Shown one piece after another: positions 20,057-30,547 of a stretch of 64,000 nucleotides of DNA; the first letter of the stretch is position 1; every line of letters starts with the position of its first letter. The notes below the pieces were generated by a model. That model was not told the origin of the DNA, searched no databases, and saw only the letters and a list, made by a program, of their open reading frames with translations. Source of the stretch: Mycetocola sp. Lineage in GTDB: Bacteria > Actinomycetota > Actinomycetes > Actinomycetales > Microbacteriaceae. The stretch covers positions 1 through 64,000 of the forward strand of contig NZ_JAODMP010000072.1 in the NCBI RefSeq assembly GCF_025464835.1, written 5' to 3'. A program made the translations under genes and the position numbers.

Positions 20057-21250
20057 ATGGACTCTCCCTGGCTGCTGGTTGCGGCCGCGCTGCTCGGACT
20101 CGTCATGGGCGGCGGATTCGCCGCCGCCGTGTTCTCTGCGGCACGTCGGGGGGAACGTGTCGCCGGGGTGGTGACCCCGTCGGTGCCCGACGGCGTGAGC
20201 CAGGTGCTCGATGCCCTTGAGACCGCCGGCATCGTCGTCGACCCGTCTAGGAACGTTGTGAAGGCCTCCCCTGGAGCCCTCGCCCTCGGCCTCGTCCGTG
20301 ACGGCAGGATCGCGCACGCGGAGATCGGCCGGCTCGCCGACCGGGTTCGGGACAGTGGTGAGGCCAGCAGCGCAGACATCGACATCACCCGCGGCCGGTT
20401 CAGCGACGCGACGGTGCACCTGGGCGTCCGCGCTGCACGCCTCGGCACGCGGTACGTGCTCGTCCTCGCCCAGGACCACACCGAGTCCCGCAGGCTCGAC
20501 GAGGTGCGTCGTGACTTCATCGCCAACATCAGCCACGAACTGAAGACACCCATCGGGGCCGTCGGCCTCCTCGCTGAAGCGCTCGAACCTGCCGCAGACG
20601 ACCCGGTGCAGGTGCGAAAGTTCGCCGCCAGGCTTCGCACCGAGGCGTCGAGGCTCGCTCGGTTGACCGGCGAGATCATCGACCTGTCCCGGCTGCAGGC
20701 CGCAGATGCGCTGCACCAGCCGGAGCTCGTCGCGATCGACCAGGTGGTGGCTGCGGCGCTCGACCAGAACCGGGTCGCAGCGGAAGCCAACGATGTCTCC
20801 CTCGTCTTCGCCGGCGACCGCGCCGCGAAGGTGTACGGCGACGAGGCCCTGCTCGTCGTGGCCGTGCACAACCTCATCGCCAATGCGATCGCCTATTCGC
20901 CGCCGCGCGGGCGGGTGGGTGTCGGGGTTTCCCGCAAGGACGGCATCGTCGAGATCGCCGTCACCGATCAGGGAGTCGGCATCCCCGAGGACGACCGTGA
21001 CCGGGTCTTCGAACGGTTTTTCCGTGTCGACCAGGCCAGGTCCAGGAACACCGGCGGCACCGGGCTCGGTCTGTCGATCGTCAAGCACACCGTGCAGAAC
21101 CACGGCGGAGAGGTCAAGGTCTGGTCGCTCGTCGGCCGGGGGTCGACGTTCACCGTCCGGATCCCTGAGGCGTCGGAGAAGCCGCAGACCGCCCAGATTC
21201 CGATCAGCGAAATATCCGCCGACATCCCGGCACACGACGACGCCCGTTAG
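20057..21250 (+). CDS. senX3: sensor histidine kinase, SenX3/PhoR-like
   Basis: RRDFIANISHELKTPIGAVGLLAEAL H-box; ATPase GTGLGLSIVKHTVQNHGG; divergent from phoU and followed by response regulator. Confidence 0.92.
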   Translation: MDSPWLLVAAALLGLVMGGGFAAAVFSAARRGERVAGVVTPSVPDGVSQVLDALETAGIVVDPSRNVVKASPGALALGLVRDGRIAHAEIGRLADRVRDSGEASSADIDITRGRFSDATVHLGVRAARLGTRYVLVLAQDHTESRRLDEVRRDFIANISHELKTPIGAVGLLAEALEPAADDPVQVRKFAARLRTEASRLARLTGEIIDLSRLQAADALHQPELVAIDQVVAAALDQNRVAAEANDVSLVFAGDRAAKVYGDEALLVVAVHNLIANAIAYSPPRGRVGVGVSRKDGIVEIAVTDQGVGIPEDDRDRVFERFFRVDQARSRNTGGTGLGLSIVKHTVQNHGGEVKVWSLVGRGSTFTVRIPEASEKPQTAQIPISEISADIPAHDDAR

Positions 21251-21261
21251 GACCACGACAG

Positions 21262-21942
21262 ATGACCCGCATCCTCCTCGTCGAAGACGAAGCAGCCCTC
21301 AGCGAGCCGCTCGCCTATCTGCTCGGGCGGGAAGGTTACGAGATCGACGTCGTCCAGGACGGCCCGAGCGCCATAGCGGCGTTCCACGTCGCCGAGCCGG
21401 ACCTCGTCCTTCTCGACCTCATGCTGCCAGGCATCCCGGGCACCGAAGTGTGCCGGCAGATGCGTGCCGTGTCGAGCGTTCCGATCATCATGCTCACCGC
21501 CAAGGACTCGGAGGTCGACATCGTGGTCGGACTGGAGCTCGGCGCAGACGACTACGTGACGAAGCCATATTCCAGCCGGGAGCTGCTGGCACGCATACGC
21601 GCCGTGCTGCGGCGTCGCGGCACCGACGAGACCGTCGATGACGCGGTGCTCGAGGCAGGGACCGTGCGGATGGACCTTGAACGTCACACCGTCGAGGTAA
21701 GCGGGACGGAAACACCCATGCCGCTGAAGGAATTCGAGCTTCTCGAACTGCTCCTGCGCAATGCCGGGAGGGTGCTGACGCGCGGCCAGCTGATCGACAG
21801 GGTCTGGGGGAGTGACTACTTCGGCGACACCAAAACACTCGACGTGCACATCAAACGTATCCGCTCACGGATCGAAGCGAACCCGTCAGAGCCACGGATG
21901 CTCGTCACCGTCCGGGGGCTCGGCTACCGTTTCGAGGCGTGA
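21262..21942 (+). CDS. regX3: response regulator, RegX3/PhoP-like
   Basis: MTRILLVEDEAALSEPLAYLLGREGYEIDVV...LVLLDLMLPGIPG...; OmpR wHTH. Confidence 0.93.
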   Translation: MTRILLVEDEAALSEPLAYLLGREGYEIDVVQDGPSAIAAFHVAEPDLVLLDLMLPGIPGTEVCRQMRAVSSVPIIMLTAKDSEVDIVVGLELGADDYVTKPYSSRELLARIRAVLRRRGTDETVDDAVLEAGTVRMDLERHTVEVSGTETPMPLKEFELLELLLRNAGRVLTRGQLIDRVWGSDYFGDTKTLDVHIKRIRSRIEANPSEPRMLVTVRGLGYRFEA

Positions 21943-21994
21943 CAGAGACGACGAAGCGCGACGTCCCCTCCGGGGCGTCGCGCTTCATTCTGGT

Positions 21995-22474
21995 CTATCG
22001 GCTTGCGCTCTCGGGGACGAGGTCGCTGTACTCCTCGAGTTCGCCGTTGAGGACGGGAACGAGAATCTTGACACCGGTCTCGTTGCCGTACTGGAAGAAC
22101 ACCTCGACAAGCGAGCCCGGATCAGCGTCGATTCCCTCGAGGAGGATCGGGTCCTCCTCCAGGGTGCCGAACGACACGGTGGATCGCGCGGGAATGCTGG
22201 CGGTGACGGTTCCGTCCTCGCCCTCACCGAACTGGATGGACAATGACTGGGCGTCGTCGCCGTTGGTCACGGCCGCAACGAGGTTCCCGTCTGTGCCGGT
22301 CTCGTCCACGATGATCATCGCGTTCCGGATCTTCAGGTCGCCGGTGCGCCCGCTGACGCCGTCACTCGGGTCGTAGATGTTCGTCGTGGCCTGCGGGGCG
22401 ACCAGGTTGCACGCGCTGGTGCCCAACACGACGGATGCCGCCAGCACGACGGATGCGATCAAACGCGCCTTCAC
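21995..22474 (-). CDS. secreted lipoprotein, unknown function
   Basis: GTG start; VLGTSAC lipobox; LKIRNAMIIVDETGTDGNLVAAVTNGDDAQSLSIQ. Confidence 0.8.
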   Translation of the reverse strand: MKARLIASVVLAASVVLGTSACNLVAPQATTNIYDPSDGVSGRTGDLKIRNAMIIVDETGTDGNLVAAVTNGDDAQSLSIQFGEGEDGTVTASIPARSTVSFGTLEEDPILLEGIDADPGSLVEVFFQYGNETGVKILVPVLNGELEEYSDLVPESASR

Positions 22475-22628
22475 AGGTCCTCCAAAAACACAGGGGTGCA
22501 CGCGCGGAAACGGCGTGCGGAACGAGTCCGAGTTTAGCCTAGCCATGTCCAGCCACCGCCCGCTGCAGAGCGAACTCTAGCGCATGCCCGCTGTGGTATT
22601 CTGGTAGATGCTGAAGGGATACACATCC

Positions 22629-23111
22629 ATGCTTTTTGAGGTTGGCGAAACCGTCGTATACCCCCACCACGGAGCCGCAACTATTGCGGAAGTGAAAACT
22701 CGGGTCATCAAGGGAGAAGAGAAGCTCTATCTGAAGCTTCGCGTCACCCAGGGTGACCTCGTTATCGAGGTGCCCGCTGAGAACGTCGACCTGGTCGGCG
22801 TTCGTGATGTCATTGGTAAAGAAGGTCTTGAACGCGTCTTCGACGTGCTTCGTGCGCCGTTCACCGAAGAGCCCACGAACTGGTCACGCCGCTACAAGGC
22901 AAACCTTGAGAAGCTCGCCTCCGGCGACGTCATCAAGGTGAGCGAGGTCGTTCGCGACCTCTGGCGCCGCGACCAGGATCGCGGCCTCTCGGCAGGTGAG
23001 AAGCGCATGCTGGCCAAGGCGCGCCAGATCCTCATCTCGGAACTCGCCCTCGCGGAGAAGACCGACGAAGAGAAGGCCTCGAACGTCCTGGACGAGGTAC
23101 TGGCGTCCTGA
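22629..23111 (+). CDS. carD: CarD-family transcriptional regulator
   Basis: [39 protein letters not shown]...[43 protein letters not shown]. Confidence 0.97.
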   Translation: MLFEVGETVVYPHHGAATIAEVKTRVIKGEEKLYLKLRVTQGDLVIEVPAENVDLVGVRDVIGKEGLERVFDVLRAPFTEEPTNWSRRYKANLEKLASGDVIKVSEVVRDLWRRDQDRGLSAGEKRMLAKARQILISELALAEKTDEEKASNVLDEVLAS

Positions 23112-23118
23112 GATCTCG

Positions 23119-23157
23119 ACAAGCTCGATCACCGCGCAGCGGTGACCGAGCTTTTGT
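23119..23157 (+). terminator. intrinsic terminator-like hairpin after carD
   Basis: ACAAGCTCGATCACCGC-GCA-GCGGTGACCGAGCTTTTGT inverted repeat. Confidence 0.6.
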
Positions 23158-23185
23158 CGTGCGCGGTGACCGTTAGGCTCCATCC

Positions 23186-24367
23186 ATGAATAATCGCGTT
23201 CCCATCGTCGGCGTCATCGTCGTCGCAGCAGGCAGTGGGACCCGCCTGGGTGCCGACCGTCCGAAGGCGTTCGTGGATCTCGCAGGCCGTTCTGTCCTGG
23301 AACGGTCACTGTCGTCCGTGTTCGGCATGCAGCGCGAGGCGCAGGTCGTCGTCGTCGCACCCGCCGACCTCGTAACGGAAGCCGAAACCATCGCGCACCA
23401 CGCCGCCGGTGCGGCCGCCTCGTCGGTCTCCGTCGTCGCCGGGGGAGCGTCCAGGCAGCAGTCGGTCGCGCTCGGCCTCGCCGCTCTTCGCGAGGCGGTT
23501 CGCATCGTCCTGGTCCATGACGCCGCTCGCGCGCTCACCCCGGCCACCGTGTTCGACGCCGTGGTCACCGGGGTCGCCCAGACGGCGTCCGGGATCGTTC
23601 CTGGCGTCCCGGTGCAGGACACCGTGAAGCGCGTCGACGAGGAGGACACCGTCGTGGAGACCGTCGACCGCTCGGAGCTTCGATCCATCCAGACGCCGCA
23701 GGGTTTCCCCCGGGCGGCACTCGACGCCGCGTATGCGGACGCGGCCCTCGAGTACACCGACGACGCCGCTCTCTTCGCTGCGAACGGCCACACGGTGTCC
23801 GTGATCGACGGGCATCAAGCCTCGTTCAAGATCACAACACCGTGGGACCTCCGGCGCGCTGAAGGGATGCTCTCCGCTGTATCGGGGCAGGCCGGCATCC
23901 GGACCGGTATCGGGACCGACGTGCACGCGTACGACGACGATTCCGAACTCTGGCTCGCCGGGCTGCGCTGGCCGGGGGAGCGCGGACTCTCCGGTCACAG
24001 CGACGGAGACCCGGTCAGCCACGCCATCACCGATGCTTTGCTGTCTGCGGCGGGGCTCGGTGACATCGGCAGTGTGTTCGGCACGAGCGACCCACGATTC
24101 GCTGGCGCCCACGGGGAAGTGTTCCTCGCCGCCACCAGGTCCAGGCTCGAAGCGGAGGGCTTCGTCGTCGGCAACGTCGCCGTGCAGATCATCGGCAACA
24201 GCCCCCGGTTCTCGCCTCGCCGGCAAGAGGCCGAGGCCCTTCTGACCGGGCTGCTCGGCGCACCGGTCAGCATCTCGGCCACGACAACGGACGGCCTCGG
24301 CTTCACCGGGAGGGGCGAAGGCGTTTGCGCCATCGCGACGGCGACGGTTTCGCGCCAGTACTCTTGA
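23186..24367 (+). CDS. ispDF: bifunctional IspD/IspF (MEP pathway)
   Basis: IspD half VVAAGSGTRLGADRPKAFVDLAGRSVLERSL; IspF half GIGTDVHAYDDDSELWLAGLRWPGERGLSGHSDGDPVSHAITDALLSAAGLGDIG. Confidence 0.96.
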   Translation: MNNRVPIVGVIVVAAGSGTRLGADRPKAFVDLAGRSVLERSLSSVFGMQREAQVVVVAPADLVTEAETIAHHAAGAAASSVSVVAGGASRQQSVALGLAALREAVRIVLVHDAARALTPATVFDAVVTGVAQTASGIVPGVPVQDTVKRVDEEDTVVETVDRSELRSIQTPQGFPRAALDAAYADAALEYTDDAALFAANGHTVSVIDGHQASFKITTPWDLRRAEGMLSAVSGQAGIRTGIGTDVHAYDDDSELWLAGLRWPGERGLSGHSDGDPVSHAITDALLSAAGLGDIGSVFGTSDPRFAGAHGEVFLAATRSRLEAEGFVVGNVAVQIIGNSPRFSPRRQEAEALLTGLLGAPVSISATTTDGLGFTGRGEGVCAIATATVSRQYS

Positions 24368-24370
24368 CGG

Positions 24371-25789
24371 GTGGCAATGCAACTCTATGATTCCCGGGCA
24401 CAGGCCCTCCGCGACTTCACTCCTCTCGTCCCAGGCCAGGTCGGGATGTACGTCTGCGGACCGACGGTGCAGTCATCGCCTCACATCGGGCACCTGCGTT
24501 CTGCCCTGGTCTACGACCAGATGCGCCGGTGGCTCAACTACCGGGGATTCGACGTCACCCTGGTTCGGAACGTCACAGACATCGACGACAAAGTCCTCGT
24601 CAACGCGACCGAGAACGAGGAATGGTGGGCGCTCGCGTACCGCACCGAACTGGAGTTCTCAGAGGGATACCGCGCGCTCGGCATCCTCCCTCCCACGTAT
24701 GAGCCGCGAGCGACGGCAAGCATCCAGCAAATGCACTCCATCATCGATCGGCTCATCGCCGAGTCGCACGCGTACGTCGCAGAAGACGGATCGGGCGACG
24801 TGTATTTCGACGTTCGAAGCTGGCCCCAGTACGGCGCCCTGACCCGCCAGAACATCGACAGCATGGACGCTGCGACGGATGCCGATCCGCGCGGCAAACG
24901 GGACCCACGCGACTTCGCGCTGTGGAAGGGGCACAAGAGCGACGAACCCGCTTCGGCTTCGTGGCCGAGCCCGTGGGGCGACGGCCGGCCTGGCTGGCAC
25001 ATCGAATGCTCGGCCATGGCGAGACGCTATCTCGGGGCCGCCTTCGACATCCACGGTGGAGGCCTCGATCTGCGCTTCCCCCACCACGAGAATGAGCTCG
25101 CCCAGTCCACCGCCGCCGGGGACGGGTTCGCCGGGTACTGGGTGCACAACGGCCTGGTCAACGTGAACGGCCAGAAGATGTCGAAGTCGCTCGGCAACTC
25201 CGTGTACGCCGCGGACCTGCTGGGCGCGGCGCGCCCCATCGTGGTGCGCTACTACCTCGGCCAGGCCCATTACCGCTCCACCATCGACTATCACGACGGC
25301 GCCCTCGCAGAGGCCGAAGCGGCCCTCGACCGGATCGAAAGCTTCCTCGAGCGAGTCGGCCGCAGACTCACCGGCACCCGTTTCGCCGGAACCGGAACCG
25401 AGCAGATCCCGGATGCCTTCGCTGCGGCGATGGACGACGATCTGTCGGTTCCGCAGGCGCTTGCCGTATTGCATGACACAATAAGGCAAGGCAACGCGAG
25501 CATCGACGGTGAAGACCTCGCCCTGGCCGCCGCCGCGCAAGGGCAGGTGATGGCCATGACAGAGATCCTTGGCATCAACCCGTTCTCGGTCGAATGGTCC
25601 CGCGGTCAGGACAAGGCAGTTTCCGGGGTTCTCAACACCCTCGTCGACCAGCTTCTCGACGAACGCCAGAAATCCAGGGCGGCACGCGACTTCGCAGCCG
25701 CCGACAAGATCCGTGACGTTCTCACAACGGCGGGTATCACGATTGAAGACACCTCGACAGGTGCACATTGGAGTATTGATGGCCAGTAA
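24371..25789 (+). CDS. cysS: cysteinyl-tRNA synthetase
   Basis: GMYVCGPTVQSSPHIGHLRSALVYDQMRRWL...GWHIECSAMARRYLGAAFDIHGGGLDLRFPHHENELAQS...KMSKSLGN. Confidence 0.98.
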   Translation: MAMQLYDSRAQALRDFTPLVPGQVGMYVCGPTVQSSPHIGHLRSALVYDQMRRWLNYRGFDVTLVRNVTDIDDKVLVNATENEEWWALAYRTELEFSEGYRALGILPPTYEPRATASIQQMHSIIDRLIAESHAYVAEDGSGDVYFDVRSWPQYGALTRQNIDSMDAATDADPRGKRDPRDFALWKGHKSDEPASASWPSPWGDGRPGWHIECSAMARRYLGAAFDIHGGGLDLRFPHHENELAQSTAAGDGFAGYWVHNGLVNVNGQKMSKSLGNSVYAADLLGAARPIVVRYYLGQAHYRSTIDYHDGALAEAEAALDRIESFLERVGRRLTGTRFAGTGTEQIPDAFAAAMDDDLSVPQALAVLHDTIRQGNASIDGEDLALAAAAQGQVMAMTEILGINPFSVEWSRGQDKAVSGVLNTLVDQLLDERQKSRAARDFAAADKIRDVLTTAGITIEDTSTGAHWSIDGQ

Positions 25790-26795
25790 GGCAGGCCGCC
25801 CCGGGGCGGTTCGAAAGACGAAGAAGGGCCCGGCGAAGGGCACAGGCGGTCTCGGCCGTCGCTCACTCGAGGGCAAGGGCCCGACCCCCAAGGCGGAGGA
25901 CCGGACCTACCACGCCGCCGGCAAGCGCAAGCTCGCCAAGGACCGCCTGAACCAGGCCCAGGCGAAGGCGGGCGGCGCGCGTCCGAGCTCCGCTCCGGTC
26001 GCCGGCCGCAAGCCCAAGCAGAAGCAGGCAGACGACAGTGAAATCGTCACCGGCCGCAACTCGGTGCTCGAGGCGCTCCGCGCCAAGATTCCTGCGTCGG
26101 CGCTGTACATGGCCACGCGTATCGAATTCGATGACCGGGTGAAGGAAGTCCTCGCCCTCGCGACCGCACGCGGGCTCCCCATTCTCGAGGTCATGCGTCC
26201 CGAACTCGACCGCCTGGCGGGGTTCGACTCGGTGCATCAGGGACTCGCGCTCAAGGTGCCTCCGTACAACTACGCCCACCCCACCGAACTGCTCGAGCAG
26301 GTTGTGTCTCGGGGCCAGACCCCGCTGTTCGTCGCCCTTGACGGCGTCACCGACCCGCGTAACCTCGGGGCGATCATCCGTTCGACCGCGGCTTTCGGCG
26401 GCCACGGCGTCATCGTTCCGCAGCGTCGCTCCGTCGGTCTGACCGCGTCGGCATGGAAGACGTCAGCGGGAGCGGCAGCACGTACGCCGGTCGCGATGGC
26501 CACCAACCTCACCCAGGCACTCAAGGCGTTCAAGGAGGCCGGTGTGTTCGTGATCGGCCTCGACGGCGGCGGTACCACCGACCTCCCGGGCCTCGAGCTT
26601 GCCGACCGGCCCGTCGTCATCGTTGTCGGCAGCGAGGGCAAGGGACTGTCCCGCCTCGTGACCGAGACCTGCGACGCCATCGTCTCGATCCCGATCTCGT
26701 CGGCGACCGAATCGCTCAACGCCGGCATCGCGGCATCCGTCACTCTCTATGAGATCTCGAAGCTGCGTTCGGCCAGGAAGATGAAGAAGAAGTAA
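25779..26795 (+). CDS. rlmB: 23S rRNA (guanosine-2'-O)-methyltransferase RlmB (SpoU/TrmH family)
   Basis: GRNSVLEALRAKIP...FVALDGVTDPRNLGAIIRSTAAFGGHGVIVP...VGSEGKGLSRLV; basic N-terminal extension; ATG overlaps cysS stop. Confidence 0.95.
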   Translation: MASKAGRPGAVRKTKKGPAKGTGGLGRRSLEGKGPTPKAEDRTYHAAGKRKLAKDRLNQAQAKAGGARPSSAPVAGRKPKQKQADDSEIVTGRNSVLEALRAKIPASALYMATRIEFDDRVKEVLALATARGLPILEVMRPELDRLAGFDSVHQGLALKVPPYNYAHPTELLEQVVSRGQTPLFVALDGVTDPRNLGAIIRSTAAFGGHGVIVPQRRSVGLTASAWKTSAGAAARTPVAMATNLTQALKAFKEAGVFVIGLDGGGTTDLPGLELADRPVVIVVGSEGKGLSRLVTETCDAIVSIPISSATESLNAGIAASVTLYEISKLRSARKMKKK

Positions 26796-26828
26796 CGACA
26801 ATCGTCGTTTCGCTGGCGCGGTCGGGTC

Positions 26829-28115
26829 TCAGACCCGATCGCGCCAATTCACGTCAGGCGCGTCGACGACGTCGACCGGCAGGGTGACGGAACCCGTTGG
26901 GGGAGCGATCACGGTCGCTTCGTCACGGCGGTGGCGCAAGATGTCGTTGATGTACGAGGTCAGCGCTTCGGAAAGCGGGACGTCCCTGCCCTGGTTCTGC
27001 GACAGGAACCAGCGGTGCTCGAGCAACTGGTGGAACACTTCCGCCGGTTCCAGCTTCCCCTTCAGATCACGCGGGATCGACTTCACGACAGCCTCGAAGA
27101 CGCGGATGAGCCATTCGTGGGCCATCATTTCCTCGTCCATATGAGCCTTGGCGAACGTCGCACCGTAGGAGTCCAGGTCGTTGAGCAGACGTCTGGCCTG
27201 GTTCTCGCCGGTGTCGAGCCCGGTGAGGCGCAACAGGCGGCGCTGATGGTGCCCCGCATCGACGACCTTCGGCTGGATCTTGACCCGGGAGCCCGTCTCG
27301 TCGGTCTTGATCGCGAGTTCCTCGATGTCGAAACCCAGGGCGTTCAGGCGATCGACCCGTTCGTTGATCCTCCAGCGCTCACTGGAGGAGAAGATCTCCG
27401 TCCCGGTGAGTTCCTTCCACAGCGACCGGTACGCGGCAACAATGCGGTCAGACAGCTTGATCGGATCGAGTTCGTCGTCGACCCGGCCGCCGGCCTCGAG
27501 GTCCATGAGTTCGCCGGCGATGTTGACACGGGCGATCTCGAGGTCGTTCTCACGCTGGCCGTTCGAGAGACCGCCCGCGTAAAGCTTGCCGGTCTCCGCG
27601 TCGACCAGGTACGCGGCGAAAGCGCCGGCATCCCGGCGGAAGAGCGTATTGGAGAGCGACACGTCGCCCCAGAAGAAACCGGCGATGTGAAGGCGGACGA
27701 GCAGCACGGCGAGGGCATCGACGAGACGGCCGGCGGTGTCAGGGCGCAACTGCTGCGAAAACAGCGCCCGGTACGGCAGCGAAAACTTCAGGTGCCGGGT
27801 GACGAGCACGCTCGGCAGGGGATCGTTGGATTCGTCCGACCGTCCGGTGATGACAGCGACGGGCTCGACGCAGGGGATGTCCATGCGCTGCAGCGTCCGC
27901 AGCATGTCGTACTCGCCGCGTGCCATCTCAGCGGTCGTCTCCTTGACGGCGATGACGTAGCCTGACAGATTCGCGAACCGCACCAGGTGTCGTGAGATGC
28001 CCTTCGGCAGGGACGCGATCGTCTCGCTTGGCCAGTTCTCAAGGGGTAGATCCCAGGGAAGGTCGAGAAGCGCGGGATCGACGGTGGCCGCGGTGATGTT
28101 GAGTGATGCGCTCAT
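26829..28115 (-). CDS. DUF4032 / LPS-kinase-like domain protein
   Basis: VRFANLSGYVIAVKETTAEMARGEYDMLRTLQ...LLVRLHIAGFFWGDVSLSNTLFRRDAGAFAAYLVDAETG kinase-like fold. Confidence 0.88.
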   Translation of the reverse strand: MSASLNITAATVDPALLDLPWDLPLENWPSETIASLPKGISRHLVRFANLSGYVIAVKETTAEMARGEYDMLRTLQRMDIPCVEPVAVITGRSDESNDPLPSVLVTRHLKFSLPYRALFSQQLRPDTAGRLVDALAVLLVRLHIAGFFWGDVSLSNTLFRRDAGAFAAYLVDAETGKLYAGGLSNGQRENDLEIARVNIAGELMDLEAGGRVDDELDPIKLSDRIVAAYRSLWKELTGTEIFSSSERWRINERVDRLNALGFDIEELAIKTDETGSRVKIQPKVVDAGHHQRRLLRLTGLDTGENQARRLLNDLDSYGATFAKAHMDEEMMAHEWLIRVFEAVVKSIPRDLKGKLEPAEVFHQLLEHRWFLSQNQGRDVPLSEALTSYINDILRHRRDEATVIAPPTGSVTLPVDVVDAPDVNWRDRV

Positions 28116-28176
28116 GGTGGTTAAACAGTAGCGCCGGCTGACCGGACGGGGTCCGATCAGCCGGCGCGATAACTGT

Positions 28177-29280
28177 TTACTCCGGGACGACAGCCTTGTT
28201 GCCGAGACGGAGACCCGACTCGACATCGAACAAGTGCACGTGGCGCGGCGCCGGGATCAGGAATACCTTCTCGCCGGCATGTGCGTGGATGCGGCCGTCA
28301 ACGCGGGCAACGAGGTCGGTGCGCTTTCCGTCGACGTCTGCGTGACCGTAGAGGTAACCGTCAGCACCGAGCTCCTCGACGAGGTCGACCTGCACCTCGA
28401 GCCCGTTGCCCGGCTCCGTCGACACCTGGATGTCTTCGGGACGGACACCGACGGTGACCTGCCTGGCGGTGGCCTCGCCGATGACGTCGCGGTCGACCGG
28501 GACGACGCGGGCACCGAACTGGATACCTCCGTCTGCCACGTCGGCCGTGAGCAGGTTCATGGCTGGGGAGCCGATGAAACCGGCGACGAAGACGTTCTGC
28601 GGCTTCTCGTACAGGTCGCGAGGGGTCCCCACCTGCTGCAGGATCCCGTCCTTGAGCACGGCGATCCGGTCACCCATGGTGAGGGCTTCCGTCTGGTCGT
28701 GCGTGACGTAGACGGTTGTGACCCCGAGGCGACGCTGGAGCGACGCGATCTGGGTGCGCGTCTGCACACGGAGCTTCGCGTCGAGGTTCGACAACGGTTC
28801 GTCCATGAGGAAGACCTGCGGCTGGCGGACGATCGCACGACCCATGGCGACACGCTGACGCTGACCACCGGAGAGCGCCTTGGGCTTGCGGGTGAGGTAC
28901 TCCTCCAAGTCGAGGAGCTTCGCGGCCTCGAGAACGCGCGCGGCGCGCTCGTCCTTGTTGACGCCGGCGATCTTCAGGGCGAAGCCCATGTTCTCGGCGA
29001 CCGTCATGTGCGGGTACAGCGCATAGTTCTGGAACACCATCGCGATGTCGCGGTCCTTCGGCGGCACGTCGGTGACGTCACGGTCACCGATGAGGATACG
29101 GCCGTCGTTGACCTCTTCGAGGCCGGCCAGCATGCGCAGGGAGGTGGACTTTCCACAGCCGGACGGGCCAACCAATACGAGGAACTCGCCATCGGCGACC
29201 TCGAGGCTCAGCTTGTCAACGGCGGCGCGGGTACCGCCTGGGTACAGGCGTGTCGCGTTGTCGAACGTTACGGATGACAT
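28177..29280 (-). CDS. ugpC: sugar ABC transporter ATP-binding protein, UgpC/MsmK family
   Basis: [66 protein letters not shown]. Confidence 0.94.
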   Translation of the reverse strand: MSSVTFDNATRLYPGGTRAAVDKLSLEVADGEFLVLVGPSGCGKSTSLRMLAGLEEVNDGRILIGDRDVTDVPPKDRDIAMVFQNYALYPHMTVAENMGFALKIAGVNKDERAARVLEAAKLLDLEEYLTRKPKALSGGQRQRVAMGRAIVRQPQVFLMDEPLSNLDAKLRVQTRTQIASLQRRLGVTTVYVTHDQTEALTMGDRIAVLKDGILQQVGTPRDLYEKPQNVFVAGFIGSPAMNLLTADVADGGIQFGARVVPVDRDVIGEATARQVTVGVRPEDIQVSTEPGNGLEVQVDLVEELGADGYLYGHADVDGKRTDLVARVDGRIHAHAGEKVFLIPAPRHVHLFDVESGLRLGNKAVVPE

Positions 29281-29585
29281 ATTTTTCTCCTTCACCGGCA
29301 GGTACGTGCCGGACGATCCGAGTGAATGGAACCATGCGTTGCGTGCTGCGCTGCATGCACGCGACCGGGCTTGCGCTCGATCGCGGAATCCCAGTATGGC
29401 AGAAAGCCCCCCAAAAGGTATGCCAGCAATTCGGGTGCATGAGCGCAATCCCGGGGATCCCCCCGATGCTGCTTCCAGCATCCGTTTGGGCATTTCCCAG
29501 AGAGCGCAACTACGATCGGTGGGTGTTGAGTTCGGCAGAGAACAGCTGAAGCCGACGGCCTACTGACCTACCGAAGCGAGGATAA

Positions 29586-30542
29586 ATGGACAACGACGCA
29601 CCGGAAGTTCTTCCGACGAAGAACCAGCGTCGTCAGGCGACCCGTGAGAAGGCCAAGGAACTTCGGGATGCGCACCGCAAGCAGGAGAAGCGCAAACGCA
29701 TCTTCCTGCAAGGGGGCATCGTGGTCGTCGTCCTGGCGGTCGTTGCCGGCGTCGCTTTCATCCTCACGAGTGCCATCCGCCCTCCGGCACCTGGTCCGAT
29801 GAACATGGCCAGCGACGGCATCGTCATTGGATCGGAGCTCGAAGCCGTCCAGACACCGGCCCTCGCCGCGGGTGCCGCGCCGGTGGCAACAACCGTCGAC
29901 CCGAAGGTGCCCAACATCCGGATCTACGTCGACTACCTGTGCCCGGTGTGCGGCCAGTTCGAGGACACCAACTCTGAGCAGCTCGCCACGTGGGCTGAGA
30001 ACGGCACGGCCACTGTCGAGTACCACCCGATCGCAATCCTCACCGGCCGATCCGCCGGGTCGCAATACTCTCTCCGTGCCGCCAACGCTGCTGCGTGCGT
30101 GGCCAACTTCTCGCCGAACGACTTCTTCGCATTCAACTCCCTGATGTTCGAGAACCAGCCGGAGGAGGGAACCGAAGGCCACTCAGACGAGGATCTCAAG
30201 AAGATCGTCTCGAAGGCCATCGCAACCGACGCTGGATCCGCCCCCGCCGCTCCCGTCCAGGGCAAGATCGAATCCTGCATCGACGACGCCAGCCACAAGG
30301 CGTGGGTGCAGTCGGCCACCGACCGGGCGACGACGCAGCCGGTGCCGCATTCGTCGCTCGACAAGGTCAAGGCCACGCCGACCGTGCTGGTCAACGACAA
30401 GCAGTACACCGGTTCGATCACCGACGAAAAGGAATTCCAGGCCTTCGTGCTCTCCGTGGCGAGTGAGACATACGCGAAATCGAGCTCCAACCCGAGCTCC
30501 AGCCCGAGCCCGTCGGCGCCTGCTCCTGCGCCCGCGCAGTAG
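29586..30542 (+). CDS. membrane-anchored DsbA-family thioredoxin-like protein
   Basis: N-terminal TM; VPNIRIYVDYLCPVCGQFEDTNSEQLATW (CPVC active site); TPTVLVNDKQYTG. Confidence 0.93.
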   Translation: MDNDAPEVLPTKNQRRQATREKAKELRDAHRKQEKRKRIFLQGGIVVVVLAVVAGVAFILTSAIRPPAPGPMNMASDGIVIGSELEAVQTPALAAGAAPVATTVDPKVPNIRIYVDYLCPVCGQFEDTNSEQLATWAENGTATVEYHPIAILTGRSAGSQYSLRAANAAACVANFSPNDFFAFNSLMFENQPEEGTEGHSDEDLKKIVSKAIATDAGSAPAAPVQGKIESCIDDASHKAWVQSATDRATTQPVPHSSLDKVKATPTVLVNDKQYTGSITDEKEFQAFVLSVASETYAKSSSNPSSSPSPSAPAPAPAQ

Positions 30543-30547
30543 ACCGG

